Origin: Pseudolactococcus laudensis
Lineage (GTDB): Bacteria; Bacillota; Bacilli; Lactobacillales; Streptococcaceae
DNA length: 64,000 nucleotides
Reading direction: 5' to 3'
Assembly (NCBI RefSeq): GCF_013449735.1
Contig: NZ_JACBNY010000004.1
Span: 97,317 to 161,316 of the forward strand
Made by a program: the position numbers and the translations under genes. Position 1 is the stretch's first letter. Each line of letters starts with the position of its first letter. The notes beneath the pieces were generated by a model. The model was not told the origin of the DNA. It saw nothing but the letters and a program-made list of their open reading frames with translations, and did no database searches. Shown in pieces: positions 55,429-64,000 of this stretch.

Positions 55429-56325
55429 TTAACCTTTAGCTTGTAGTGCTGTCAAAATTTGTGTGCGAATATCTTCGATGCCATCAGGTTGACTTGGTAA
55501 GAAGACAGATGAGTTACCATTATTAGCAAATTGGTTCAAGGTATCCAAATATTGGTTGGTCAGAAGAATTGACATGATTTGATCTTCTGAAATATCCACG
55601 CCAGTTTCTTTCATTTCCTTGATTGAAAGAGCTAAACCATCAACAATCGCTTTACGTTGCTCAGCAATCCCGACCCCGTGAAGGCGGTCTTTTTCAGCAT
55701 CAGCTTCAGCTGCTGTCACGATTTTTATCTTGTCAGCATTTGCGAGCTCTTGTGCTGCGACACGTTTACGTTGTGCCGCATTGATTTCATTCATGGATTG
55801 TTTCACTTCAGCGTCTGGTTCAACTTTTGTAATCAAAGTTTTCACGATGATATAGCCATAAGTTGACATTTCTTCAGCCACTTGACGTTGGACTTCGAGG
55901 GCGATTTCATCTTTTTTCTCGAACAATTCATCCAAGGTTAATTTGGGTACACTAGAACGTAAAGCATCTTCAATGTAAGACTTAATTTGCTCACCTGGAT
56001 TCATCAGCTTGTAATAAGCGTCTGTCACGTTCTGTTCATTCACCCGATACTGCGTCGCCACCGTCATTTGAACGAAAACGTTATCTTGTGTTTTCGTTTC
56101 AACGTTCATATCGTTTTGGAGTAAACGGAGTTGTACGCGTGCTGCAATTCGGTCAATGCCAAAAGGTAATTTAAAGTGGAAACCTGAGTTTGCAATCGTC
56201 GTAAACTTACCAAAGCGCTCAATAATGACAACACTTTGTTGTTTCACGACATAAAACAAGCTCGAAAGACTCGCCAAAATCACAATGATAATGATGAGTA
56301 GAAAAATAAGGAATACTGCTGTCAT
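55429..56325 (-). CDS. SPFH/band-7 (stomatin-like) membrane protein
   Basis: This 298-residue protein has one N-terminal membrane helix (3-24), an SPFH domain (about 25-190, VIIERFGKF, SGFHFKLPFGIDRI) and an Ala/Glu-rich coiled coil (about 190-260). Such proteins form large ring or cage assemblies in membranes, often with proteases such as FtsH. It resembles QmcA; a specific partner is not encoded nearby. It overlaps the upstream gene by 4 nt. Confidence 0.88.
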   Translation of the reverse strand: MTAVFLIFLLIIIIVILASLSSLFYVVKQQSVVIIERFGKFTTIANSGFHFKLPFGIDRIAARVQLRLLQNDMNVETKTQDNVFVQMTVATQYRVNEQNVTDAYYKLMNPGEQIKSYIEDALRSSVPKLTLDELFEKKDEIALEVQRQVAEEMSTYGYIIVKTLITKVEPDAEVKQSMNEINAAQRKRVAAQELANADKIKIVTAAEADAEKDRLHGVGIAEQRKAIVDGLALSIKEMKETGVDISEDQIMSILLTNQYLDTLNQFANNGNSSVFLPSQPDGIEDIRTQILTALQAKG

Positions 56326-56996
56326 TTTAAGCCTACTTTCTGGATATAAAGTGAAAATGTTCTATGACTGAATTGTACCATTTTTCGCTGACTAATGCTA
56401 TGATTTACCAGTTTATCGTACTGTGCCAAGCCATCTGCAATATTCAAGGTAGTTATTTTAATATACGATTCATTTTCAGACTTAGTTGTCAGTTCATCCA
56501 GAGCAATCGCCTCATCGAACTTACCAAAGTCATGCGCCGCCATCGTTAGTCGGTCTTGCTCTAAACAAATGACATACTGTGGGAAAAGCTGAGCAATTTC
56601 AAATAACAGCTCATCTGTCATTGCTTCGTCAGGATTTTCACTAAAGACAATCGCTTGCCCATCAGCATTTTCATAGGCAAAACCAAAAGATTTACCCGAT
56701 AAATTCAAACGAATAAAGCGAAAAGTCGGAGCATGGCTCGCACCTTCTAAGTCAAAACTAGGTGTCGCCGAAAAACTCTTAAAGGTCGTTGACAGCTCTA
56801 AAAAGTAGTCTGTCGCAACTTCTGGTCCTTGTTTTTGATACAATTCTGCAAAATAAGCATTAATCACACTTGCCGGCGGACAAATATAAGTTAACTTCTC
56901 CTGCTCTGTTTCTAAAGCTGCCAACCGATTGGTTAACAAAACACGGTCCATAGCCATAAAACCGCCTGATTTAATCGCTAACTCAACATAATCCAT
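56322..56996 (-). CDS. Conserved protein of the hflX-rnz cluster, unknown function
   Basis: This 224-residue soluble protein has no membrane segment or recognisable catalytic motif. It occupies the spot after hflX where streptococci carry a conserved protein that is sometimes labelled cystathionine beta-lyase without support. No PLP-lysine motif is visible here. It overlaps hflX by 14 nt and the SPFH gene by 4 nt, so expression is coupled. Confidence 0.7.
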   Translation of the reverse strand: MDYVELAIKSGGFMAMDRVLLTNRLAALETEQEKLTYICPPASVINAYFAELYQKQGPEVATDYFLELSTTFKSFSATPSFDLEGASHAPTFRFIRLNLSGKSFGFAYENADGQAIVFSENPDEAMTDELLFEIAQLFPQYVICLEQDRLTMAAHDFGKFDEAIALDELTTKSENESYIKITTLNIADGLAQYDKLVNHSISQRKMVQFSHRTFSLYIQKVGLK

Positions 56997-58236
56997 CTTC
57001 TACTAACCTCCATTTTTCTCGCTCAGTAATACCACCTGACACATGGTAAGTCTCAGTCTCATCTTCTGCGACAACCGTATCAATTAAAGCAATTTTTCTA
57101 AGCATTGGCAATCGATACGCAGCCTCATAAGGTAACGTCAATTCAAAAGGTACAAACAGTTCCTTAATTTTAGCAATAATAGCCTGACGCAGTTGCTGAA
57201 CTCCCACCTCTGATTTAATTGAAATCTGAACATTCGGCAAAATAGTTGGCGCAAAATCATCTGCCAAATCCAATTTATTATAAACAGTCAAAACCGGAAT
57301 ATCCGACATTTCCAAATCTTTCATGATGCTTTCAACAACATCCTCATGAATCTTATGATTGGAATCTGACGCATCAATCACGTGTAGCAATAAATCCACG
57401 TTTTTCGACTCCTCAAGGGTCGATTTAAAGGCCTGCACTAGCTCCGTCGGTAAATCCTGAATAAACCCAACCGTATCGGTCAATGTGACTGTAAATTCAT
57501 CTTGTAGTGAAAAGTCCTTGGTCGTTGCATCCAAAGTCGCAAATAATTCATCTTGTTCATACTGAATTTTTTGCGTTAAGGCATTAAAGACTGAGGACTT
57601 TCCTGCATTGGTATAACCGATTAATCCCAATTTAAAGACACTTGATTGATTGCGTTTTTGGCGGCTATTTTCTTGGACTTTCTCAGCCTTTTTAAGTTGT
57701 GCCTCAATGATTTCAAGGCGGTGACGAATATGTCTGCGGTCTGTTTCCAATTGACTTTCACCTGCACCACGCGAGCCAATACCACCCGCTTGACGACTGA
57801 GTTCTAATCCCTTACTCCCTGACAAACGTGGCAGTAAATATTTCAACTGTGCCAATTCGACCTGCAACATGCCGACGTGCGATCTCGCTCTAAGGGCAAA
57901 AATATCTAAAATCAACTGCATCCTATCGATAACTTTAACACCTAGAAAGCCTTCTAGATTAACATTTTGTCGCGGTGTCAATTTTTCGTTAAAAATGACC
58001 ATGTCAGCTTCATCAGCTTCTAAGTTATCTTTGATTTCTTGGAGTTTACCAATCCCGACTAAGTATTTCCCGTCTAGTCGTTCTTTCTTTTGCGTGAAAA
58101 CTGTCGTCACCACCGCACCAGCTGTCGCTGCTAAACTAGCTAATTCTGTCATAGATGCTTCAAAGGTTTGATTATTATCAAACGTTTCAACACCCACTAG
58201 GACAACTTTTTCTTGCATTTTCTCAGTTTTTATCAT
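56983..58236 (-). CDS. hflX: Ribosome-associated GTPase HflX
   Basis: HflX splits stalled or stress-inactivated 70S ribosomes. The 417-residue protein has the glycine-rich N-domain ([17 protein letters not shown] near residue 151) and the G domain with GYTNAGKSS near 207, [10 protein letters not shown] near 252 and NKLD near 318. It overlaps miaA by 14 nt, the same gene pair as in many bacteria. Confidence 0.95.
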   Translation of the reverse strand: MIKTEKMQEKVVLVGVETFDNNQTFEASMTELASLAATAGAVVTTVFTQKKERLDGKYLVGIGKLQEIKDNLEADEADMVIFNEKLTPRQNVNLEGFLGVKVIDRMQLILDIFALRARSHVGMLQVELAQLKYLLPRLSGSKGLELSRQAGGIGSRGAGESQLETDRRHIRHRLEIIEAQLKKAEKVQENSRQKRNQSSVFKLGLIGYTNAGKSSVFNALTQKIQYEQDELFATLDATTKDFSLQDEFTVTLTDTVGFIQDLPTELVQAFKSTLEESKNVDLLLHVIDASDSNHKIHEDVVESIMKDLEMSDIPVLTVYNKLDLADDFAPTILPNVQISIKSEVGVQQLRQAIIAKIKELFVPFELTLPYEAAYRLPMLRKIALIDTVVAEDETETYHVSGGITEREKWRLVEDGLC

Positions 58237-59134
58237 CTAAAAACCTTTCTATTTTTCGCTCAACCTGTTCTTTAAAATCTGGTGCCAAAATATCCTGAAA
58301 ATCAACAGCCATCCTATTTTTGAACCAGGTGATTTGTCGCTTGCTGTATCGTCTCGAATTTTGCTTAACAGCATCAACCGCAGCCTGTAACGTGATTTGT
58401 CCATCAAAATAAGGAAAGAATTCCTTATAGCCGATAGCACGCGCCACCTGTGCTTCTCTAAAGTGCTCATAAAGCATTTTAGCCTCATCAAGCAGACCTG
58501 CTGCCATCATCAGTTCAACACGGTGGTTGATCCGCTCATATAAGACTTGGCGTTCCGTGTTTAACCCGATAATTAGATAATCATAATCTGATTTTTTATT
58601 TTCTAGCTGCTCACCAAATTGAGCAATTTCTAGAGCTCTAATCGCACGACGACGATTCAATTCTGGTATCTCAATCTGATGTGCATCAAGTCTTTCAAAC
58701 AGTTGATCATCTGTTAATAACTCCAGTTCTTCACGCAAGGCTCGCATCTCCTCATGATGCCCCACACCACCCAAATGATAACCTTCTATCAGGCTTTGCA
58801 AGTATAGACCTGTCCCACCCACAATAATCGGCAATTTGCCACGTGATAGTATATCAGCAATTGCTGTATTAGCTTGGCTTACAAAATCATGCGCACTAAA
58901 TGTTTCTGTAAGCTCACGCACATCAATTAAATGATGTCGTACAGCAGCTTGCTCACTTTCTGTCGCCTTTGCAGTTCCAATATGAACTTCTTGATAAACT
59001 TGTTGACTATCGCCATTAATAATTTCGCCGTTATACTTTTGGGCAATATCGATTGACAAAGCAGTTTTACCTACTGCTGTCGGTCCTGCAATGATTAAAA
59101 TTTTATTTTTTGTCAAATTTTTCACTTTTTTCAT
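58223..59134 (-). CDS. miaA: tRNA dimethylallyltransferase
   Basis: MiaA adds a dimethylallyl group to A37 of tRNAs that read U-starting codons. The 303-residue enzyme has the P-loop [11 protein letters not shown] near residue 17, [16 protein letters not shown] near 38 and [13 protein letters not shown] near 105. There is no ribosome site; an extended -10 (TGATATAAT, 59152-59160) gives a leader of only about 10 nt. It is the last chromosomal gene before the integrated element. Confidence 0.95.
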   Translation of the reverse strand: MKKVKNLTKNKILIIAGPTAVGKTALSIDIAQKYNGEIINGDSQQVYQEVHIGTAKATESEQAAVRHHLIDVRELTETFSAHDFVSQANTAIADILSRGKLPIIVGGTGLYLQSLIEGYHLGGVGHHEEMRALREELELLTDDQLFERLDAHQIEIPELNRRRAIRALEIAQFGEQLENKKSDYDYLIIGLNTERQVLYERINHRVELMMAAGLLDEAKMLYEHFREAQVARAIGYKEFFPYFDGQITLQAAVDAVKQNSRRYSKRQITWFKNRMAVDFQDILAPDFKEQVERKIERFLDDKN

Positions 59135-59159
59135 TTTTTTGTTATGATTAAATTATATC

Positions 59160-59301
59160 ATATACAAGTATTCATAGATACCCATATATACTCATAATCA
59201 TTGATATAAAAGGGTTTATCCACTATTTAAATTGAGATGTAGTACATAGATATTCACAGATACGTAACGCTAACCAAGCTTTTTGGTTAGTTTTTGGTTA
59301 G
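59160..59301. other. Putative element boundary with integrase-type repeats
   Basis: Between the miaA promoter and the integrase stop are direct repeats TATTCATAGATAC (59168) and TATTCACAGATAC (59250), two TTTTGGTTAG copies 11 bp apart (59281 and 59292), and an inverted CTAACCAA. Such arrays are typical of recombinase arm- or core-binding sites. The exact attachment site cannot be set without the other end. Confidence 0.5.
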
Positions 59302-59304
59302 TAA

Positions 59305-60468
59305 TCACAACTCCAAATTATTCAGTTTTTCATCTACATCTTCTTTCATTTTTTTAGTAACATGAGTGTAAATTTGTAATGTCGTTTTTTCATCTTTATG
59401 ACCTACACGTTCCATAATTGTCTTAATAGGAACTCCTAACTCAGTCAACAAACTAACATGAGAATGTCTTAACATATGACTTGAAAACATTTCAGGTTTT
59501 TTATTTTTTATGTTTGCTTTTTTAGCTATTCTTTTTAGATATATATTTAATGTATCAGGATTAATCAAAGTACCTGTTAAGCTCAAAAATACAAACAATT
59601 CATTTTTCCTTTTTACCTCAGTATTCAATTGCTTCATAGTAATCAAAATTTCAACACACCTATCATTAATTGAAACAACTCTATATGAATCAATCGTTTT
59701 AGGTGAATTTAGCTTAAATTCCATAATACTTGTTGAGTTCTTATCTAAAGTGTATTTTATATACAACTTTCTATCAATTAAATTTATATTTTCCCACATC
59801 AAAGCCAATGCTTCCCCAATTCTCAAGCCTGTCAAATACATAAACTCTATCAAGCAATTCATTCTAACTTCACGAGGAGTTACTTCAAATGACTGTTTGA
59901 ATTTTTTCATCTCATCAATTGACAAAAACTTTTCTCGTTTTTTTTGAATATCTTCAATAGTTTTTCTTTGTTTTGGCAATTCTACACGTTCAAGCGGATT
60001 ATATTCAATATAACCTAACTTTAAAGCATATTTAAAAAACAAATTAATCAAAGATTTTTGAGATTTTTTGTAACGCAACGAATTATTACTTGACATAAAA
60101 TATCTTTGAAAATATTTTGCAGAAACATTATTTATCAAATCATCAAGAATGTTTTTTAAAACACTATTTAACATCACAGATTGAACAGCATATGTACTAT
60201 CCTTTAACTCCTGCTTCCTAAATATTTTGTACTCATCATACACTTCTCTGACTTTCAATTTTTGAAATTTCTGTTTTTGCTTATATCTTTCATCATGTTC
60301 AAGTATTTTTTTGTCAATCTTAACCCCAAGCCTTCGTCTCGCTTCTCCTTGTGCCTGTCTAGTTTTAGAACCCAAAGTAACACTTACTTGCTTCCACTTA
60401 CCCTCACTCTCATCATAGAATTTTTCATAATAACGATATTTACCATTATCCAATCTTTTAAGAAACAA
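59305..60468 (-). CDS. int: Tyrosine recombinase (integrase) of an ICE
   Basis: This 387-residue site-specific recombinase has an N-terminal arm-binding domain, a SAM-like core-binding domain (about 60-160) and the catalytic domain with Arg in GLRIGEAL, the HxxR box HMLRHSHVS and the nucleophile Tyr in TLQIYTHV near 370. TTG at 60468 is the chosen start, because AAAGGTGGGG sits 4 nt before it; an ATG nine codons earlier lacks a ribosome site. It lies at the element end with its own TGGTATAAT promoter, and the region is more AT-rich than the chromosome to its left. Confidence 0.9.
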   Translation of the reverse strand: MFLKRLDNGKYRYYEKFYDESEGKWKQVSVTLGSKTRQAQGEARRRLGVKIDKKILEHDERYKQKQKFQKLKVREVYDEYKIFRKQELKDSTYAVQSVMLNSVLKNILDDLINNVSAKYFQRYFMSSNNSLRYKKSQKSLINLFFKYALKLGYIEYNPLERVELPKQRKTIEDIQKKREKFLSIDEMKKFKQSFEVTPREVRMNCLIEFMYLTGLRIGEALALMWENINLIDRKLYIKYTLDKNSTSIMEFKLNSPKTIDSYRVVSINDRCVEILITMKQLNTEVKRKNELFVFLSLTGTLINPDTLNIYLKRIAKKANIKNKKPEMFSSHMLRHSHVSLLTELGVPIKTIMERVGHKDEKTTLQIYTHVTKKMKEDVDEKLNNLEL

Positions 60469-60510
60469 TATACCCCACCTTTCTTGGTATATCATTAGTT
60501 GAATACACTA

Positions 60511-60519
60511 ATTATACCA
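60511..60519 (-). promoter_or_regulatory. Extended -10 of int
   Basis: TGGTATAAT on the minus strand lies in the short gap between the excisionase-like gene and int. It would allow int to be expressed apart from the genes upstream. Confidence 0.6.
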
Positions 60520-60521
60520 TT

Positions 60522-60746
60522 TCATTTATGCAACTGACTTTCTTTGTATTTCAAATATAAAAAAAAGCCTTTAGCGTTAATTAAAGTCATTTGTGATGTT
60601 GGTCTTGAAATTATTTCTTTGAAATCATCATTTTTATTAATATCTCGCATATATCTTTCAAGAGTACTCTTATGAATAGCAGGAAAAAACTTTTCTAACA
60701 ACTGTTTTTTTGTAAAAAGTTTATCTGGAAAATTGTTTATATCCAT
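60522..60746 (-). CDS. Excisionase-like small protein
   Basis: This 74-residue protein has a likely winged helix-turn-helix (LFTKKQLLEKFFPAIHKSTL) and a basic C-terminus. Size, fold and place next to int match the excisionase or directionality factors of ICEs. GAAAGGAGCG precedes the ATG. The identity is based on context rather than a strong motif. Confidence 0.65.
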   Translation of the reverse strand: MDINNFPDKLFTKKQLLEKFFPAIHKSTLERYMRDINKNDDFKEIISRPTSQMTLINAKGFFLYLKYKESQLHK

Positions 60747-60851
60747 ATTTCTTTCGCTCCTTTCTTTTGTATTTTATATACCTTGCATATAACGAACATG
60801 CACCGCCCACATTGTGAGTGTTCTACAATTAAACTAAAGGTACGCTAATAT

Positions 60852-61367
60852 TTAAATACAGCCCAATAATTGAGCTTTAGATTGTTTGTTTAACCAATGA
60901 AATGTGCCAAGGTCTCGAACTTTAACCATAATTTGCGGTAAGCTAAAGCCAAACTCAGCCAATTCATCAGTATAAGACACTAAATATCTGACACAATTAT
61001 CAATAGAGACACAGAAACTATAGACAACATCTTGATAGCGCCTATCTAATTCTAGTAATTCTAAAACATAGTCAGACCAGACACTGATTGTCTTGTCGTC
61101 CACACTTGAGTGGCTTTCAATTGTATCAGGATTGAGTTTATTCAACTTATCTTGTATCGCTTGTTTTGCTTCAAGACACAATAAATCAATTTGTTTTTCA
61201 TACTTGATGAGCAACTCACACCATGCTAAAATTTCATTGATTTTGGCATAAGGCGATAGATACAAGTCTTTTTTAAAACTTGCGACTTTTTGCTCAAAAA
61301 AATTGAAGTCCTCTATCATCTGGACTTCATCATTCATCGCTCGCATTCTAAATTCTGTTAAATTCAT
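60852..61367 (-). CDS. ICE-borne protein of unknown function
   Basis: This 171-residue soluble, largely helical protein (charged heptads at about 20-75) is not recognised. It follows the CHAP-domain gene by 3 nt with a good GGAGGGG ribosome site, so it belongs to the conjugation operon's distal end. Confidence 0.65.
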   Translation of the reverse strand: MNLTEFRMRAMNDEVQMIEDFNFFEQKVASFKKDLYLSPYAKINEILAWCELLIKYEKQIDLLCLEAKQAIQDKLNKLNPDTIESHSSVDDKTISVWSDYVLELLELDRRYQDVVYSFCVSIDNCVRYLVSYTDELAEFGFSLPQIMVKVRDLGTFHWLNKQSKAQLLGCI

Positions 61368-61370
61368 TGA

Positions 61371-62429
61371 TTATTTCCCCTCCACATACCAAAATTGCTT
61401 AGCTTCATCAGCTGAAAATGTACGATAAGAAACAGTCAATGGTGGTAGACCTGTCACATTCATTTCTGAAATTAAAATAGAGCCATCATCTTTGACTTGT
61501 TCTACAAATGCCACATGACCATATGTTGGGTCAGAACCTGCTTGACCTTGTACAAAACTTAGGGCAGTATGGAGTTTAGGCTCATGAGACACAGAATAGC
61601 CAGCCTTGCTTGCCCAATCGCCACCATTGCCCATGAAACTATCAAACTTAATGCCTAACTGATAAGCCCTGTTATAGACGTACCACGTACATTGTCCTTG
61701 TGGATATGAACCAGAGCCATTATAGGCTTGACCGCTAAATGGTGTCTCTACTTCCCATCCATTCGGAATACTTGCGTACATCACACCATTGACAGACTGC
61801 CCATTTTCGCTACTAAAGCCTACATGATCTTTGAGTAAGTCATACCACTTTTGGGCATCATCTTGGAGCTTGTCAGCCTTTGTTTGACCGTCACTTAAAG
61901 CGACACCCTCATAATATTGTGACCAGTCTAAACTCGCTTGTCTAGGGTCAGTAGAGACACTTACAAGGTCTTTTGTTCTCTTGTATGCACCGTTTAGTTC
62001 AGCAGACATAAGTTTTAACTCAACGTCCATTGACAGTGTTCTACTTTCAGCCTTAGACCAACGATTGCCATTGACCGTATTAGACCAACCAGACCATTGA
62101 AAGATACCTGCCACACCACCGCCGATATTTTCGGCTTTAGGGTCAAAGCCTGACTCCCTTTCAGCTACTGCTAAAGCACCACTTGCACCTTGAATGCTAA
62201 AGCGTTCTTTACTCATAAGATAGTTAGCTATATCAATAACATTTTGAGCCTTTTCTTCTGAGATATTAGCCTTACTTGCTAGGTCTTTTGATGTGATGTT
62301 TAGACTACCCGCAGAACTCGAAAAACTATCCGCACTTGATGAAGTGCCACCTGCCACAATGACAAGTAAAAATATAAAAAAAATAGGTATAAACATACCT
62401 ATCAGAAATAAATGTTTTTTCTTTTTCAT
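61371..62429 (-). CDS. Conjugation cell-wall hydrolase, lysozyme-like plus CHAP
   Basis: This 352-residue protein has an N-terminal membrane helix (6-26), a phage-tail-lysozyme-like domain (about 70-195; SGALAVAERESGFDPKAEN with the candidate catalytic Glu, AGIFQWSGW) and a C-terminal CHAP domain (about 235-350) with Cys in QCTWYVYNRA and His in GHVAFVEQV. It corresponds to the Tn916 ORF14-type wall hydrolase that opens peptidoglycan for the mating channel. Confidence 0.88.
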   Translation of the reverse strand: MKKKKHLFLIGMFIPIFFIFLLVIVAGGTSSSADSFSSSAGSLNITSKDLASKANISEEKAQNVIDIANYLMSKERFSIQGASGALAVAERESGFDPKAENIGGGVAGIFQWSGWSNTVNGNRWSKAESRTLSMDVELKLMSAELNGAYKRTKDLVSVSTDPRQASLDWSQYYEGVALSDGQTKADKLQDDAQKWYDLLKDHVGFSSENGQSVNGVMYASIPNGWEVETPFSGQAYNGSGSYPQGQCTWYVYNRAYQLGIKFDSFMGNGGDWASKAGYSVSHEPKLHTALSFVQGQAGSDPTYGHVAFVEQVKDDGSILISEMNVTGLPPLTVSYRTFSADEAKQFWYVEGK

Positions 62430-62443
62430 TTGATTTTCTTTCT

Positions 62444-62459
62444 AGGTATGTTGATACCT
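62444..62459 (-). other. Perfect hairpin before the CHAP gene
   Basis: AGGTAT-GTTG-ATACCT lies between the 26-codon gene and the CHAP-domain gene. With no T-run it is more likely an mRNA-processing or stability element than a terminator. Confidence 0.5.
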
Positions 62460-62539
62460 CACTTTTTCTTAAATAAACTAGCCACAAACCAAACAGGGAT
62501 AGCGATTATCCCTACAAAAATAGTTTTGATGATTTTCAT
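62459..62539 (-). CDS. 26-residue membrane peptide in the conjugation operon
   Basis: This 26-codon frame encodes MKIIKTIFVGIIAIPVWFVA followed by SLFKKK, a single membrane helix with basic ends. AAAGGAAA lies about 9 nt before the ATG. It fills the gap between the TrbL-like and CHAP genes. It may be a small subunit of the mating channel; function unknown. Confidence 0.6.
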   Translation of the reverse strand: MKIIKTIFVGIIAIPVWFVASLFKKK

Positions 62540-62541
62540 AA

Positions 62542-64000
62542 TTATTTTCCTTTCCTTTCAATAATACCGCTATCGAAAATACCACGTTTTGCGTTGGCGG
62601 TTTTGATTTTAATATCACGTTTTTGACTATTGTCAGAAGTCGGAAATTTAGGCTTTTCAGTAAATAGTTCTTTACTCAAACGATCGACTTGACCTTTCTT
62701 TCTAGCTTTTCTAGTTGAAAGGTCATTTTTAATGCCGTCTGAAAATTTACCTTTGAGTTCATCTTTTCGTTTCTGATAATTGATAGCTTGTGAAGTTTTA
62801 TTTCTCAAAGTCTTATTTTCAGAACGCTGTATTTTATTGCTATCAAATTTTGCAATTTTCTTTTCAGCTTCATTTTTAGGCATTAAACCAACAGAACTTG
62901 AAAATTTAGTTTTCAATTTATCTTTAGAATCAGTCAGAGCTTGTTTAGTATCTGAAAAAGCACCTTTTGTATTTTCCCACTTACCTTTTAAGTTGCTCAT
63001 TGTCTCTTTTCGTTTAGCTATGGCAAGTTGTTTAGCTTTTTCATCTTGACCGAAACGCAGGTTGTCACTTGTTTTAACAGCACCTTTGACACCTTTTTTA
63101 GTGAGCGTTTTGCCAACAGTACCTGCCTTTTTCAGACCGTCAACTTTGCTTTTCGACATTTGATTATGAGTAGATAGACCATTACTTGATAGACTACCAC
63201 TAGAAGTTGAGAGAGCAGGTGTTTTGTTAAAGTTAAATGGATTTTTGGCATTAGACAGACTTGGTAATGACTTGACAGAATCAAGACTACCTTTTGCCAA
63301 TTCAGAAACACTTTTCTTAGCTGTATCAAATAGAGAAGTCAATTTATTTCTTTGTTTCCACAAAAGGAAATACAAAGCGAACTGTATGAAAATTGAAATA
63401 TAATATGAATGTGACACATTTCTAAATGCCATTTCCACAAAGCTATTAAAGATAAGCCCCATTTGCACACCTAATAGACCAGATACTGATAAAGCCGTAA
63501 ACACGACGATTCTTTTTGCTAAATTACCAGCCATATGCTCAAACTGAGGTAAGATAGACAAGACTAATATAATAGGTGCTACAAATATCGCAAAAACAAC
63601 AATTAACTGTAACACCCACGTGTACATTAATGTACCAACTGTAATCACAGTTAAAACAAAACCTTTAAACAGAGAAGCTAATGCAACCATAAATTTATCG
63701 GCTATACTTGAAAACCCTAATTTTGTGAAGCCAGCTTCTTTATTTTTCTTAGCATATTTACTAACCGAATCAGTATCGCCTTTTGTTGCAAGTAATGCCG
63801 TTTGTTCACTTTGTACCGAATTTTCAGGTAACTTATTGGTATCAAAGTTCATTTCCTTAAAGGGTTCTTTGACAATGACATTAAATAATTGTGTTTTCAA
63901 AGCATTAATTGTACTATCAGACACCTTATCATTTGTCGTTGAAACATTAGCCGTGAAATTGGTTGTAGAAGTTTTTTCAGTCGTATCATTTGCGATTGTT
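62542..64000 (-). CDS. TrbL/ORF15-like conjugation membrane protein (partial)
   Basis: The frame stays open to the window edge, so the N-terminus is missing. The visible 486 or so residues include about six membrane helices (roughly 100-230 from the first GTG at 63924) and then a long basic, Lys/Ser-rich cytoplasmic tail with SKSKVDGLKKAGTVGKTLTKK. This matches Tn916 ORF15/TrbL-VirB6-type channel components of Gram-positive type IV secretion systems. Confidence 0.82.
   Translation of the reverse strand, partial: TIANDTTEKTSTTNFTANVSTTNDKVSDSTINALKTQLFNVIVKEPFKEMNFDTNKLPENSVQSEQTALLATKGDTDSVSKYAKKNKEAGFTKLGFSSIADKFMVALASLFKGFVLTVITVGTLMYTWVLQLIVVFAIFVAPIILVLSILPQFEHMAGNLAKRIVVFTALSVSGLLGVQMGLIFNSFVEMAFRNVSHSYYISIFIQFALYFLLWKQRNKLTSLFDTAKKSVSELAKGSLDSVKSLPSLSNAKNPFNFNKTPALSTSSGSLSSNGLSTHNQMSKSKVDGLKKAGTVGKTLTKKGVKGAVKTSDNLRFGQDEKAKQLAIAKRKETMSNLKGKWENTKGAFSDTKQALTDSKDKLKTKFSSSVGLMPKNEAEKKIAKFDSNKIQRSENKTLRNKTSQAINYQKRKDELKGKFSDGIKNDLSTRKARKKGQVDRLSKELFTEKPKFPTSDNSQKRDIKIKTANAKRGIFDSGIIERKGK

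Noticed and set aside
60774..60812. 12-codon frame MWAVHVRYMQGI upstream of the excisionase-like gene
   Set aside because: No ribosome site and too short to judge; could be a leader peptide but nothing supports it beyond an ATG and a stop.

Overview
The window is AT-rich, low-GC Gram-positive DNA from the Streptococcaceae, most likely Lactococcus in the broad sense (including the Pseudolactococcus group). The gene content and order point there: walRKJ, pyc next to ftsW, ctsR-clpC without mcsAB, a HdiR-type self-cleaving repressor, and the miaA-hflX-rnz-recJ-apt run known from lactococci and streptococci. Species cannot be fixed from the sequence alone.

Layout. 0-3.1 kb: an amino-acid ABC importer. 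3.2-10.6 kb: one long minus-strand run, glnQHMP-like importer, CBS-domain protein, tmk, holB, ricT, yabA, rsmI, headed by a consensus promoter carrying a perfect GlnR box. 10.8-13.9 kb: walR-walK-walJ. 13.9-23.2 kb: housekeeping genes (fba, pyc, ftsW, coaE) plus a hidden rpmG, a tiny DUF4044 gene and an MFS transporter that seems to start at ATT. 23.3-30.9 kb: DUF1827, an rpiB-like gene with gadB but no gadC, a decaying ABC transporter operon, pflB and a CorA-type transporter. 31-40 kb: an accessory surface-protein region with an LPXTG gene frameshifted in its signal peptide, a hydrolase, a VanZ/RDD protein, eno, and a repeat-rich secreted-protein locus with a 51-bp TG/CA tract at its putative promoter. 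40-44 kb: hpf, clpC, ctsR. 44.3-47.5 kb: a HdiR-led DNA-damage cassette (Y-family polymerase, YolD-like protein, DUF1722 protein, pyrimidine-dimer-glycosylase-like protein). 47.5-59.1 kb: greA, mltG, rpoE, apt, recJ, SDR, rnz, tRNA-Arg(CCG), an SPFH protein, hflX and miaA. 59.2-64 kb: one end of an integrative conjugative element (integrase, excisionase-like gene, CHAP/lysozyme transfer protein, TrbL/ORF15-like membrane protein cut by the window edge).

The most unusual signals are these. (1) Several genes without a Shine-Dalgarno sequence (tmk, a DUF4044 gene, coaE, corA, an LPXTG gene) have a -10 hexamer ending 6-7 nt before the ATG, which predicts leaderless mRNAs. (2) The 39.4-39.95 kb locus has a TTGACA promoter running straight into the dinucleotide tract, then a long hairpin, a strong-RBS 11-codon peptide ending Arg-Pro-Pro-stop, and a SipW-type signal-peptide gene with an in-frame stop. 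(3) The ftsW leader can fold so that a 9-bp stem covers its distant Shine-Dalgarno sequence. (4) A damage-inducible cassette joins translesion synthesis to a putative UV-lesion glycosylase under a self-cleaving repressor. All functional statements are inferences from motifs and context; no searches were run.
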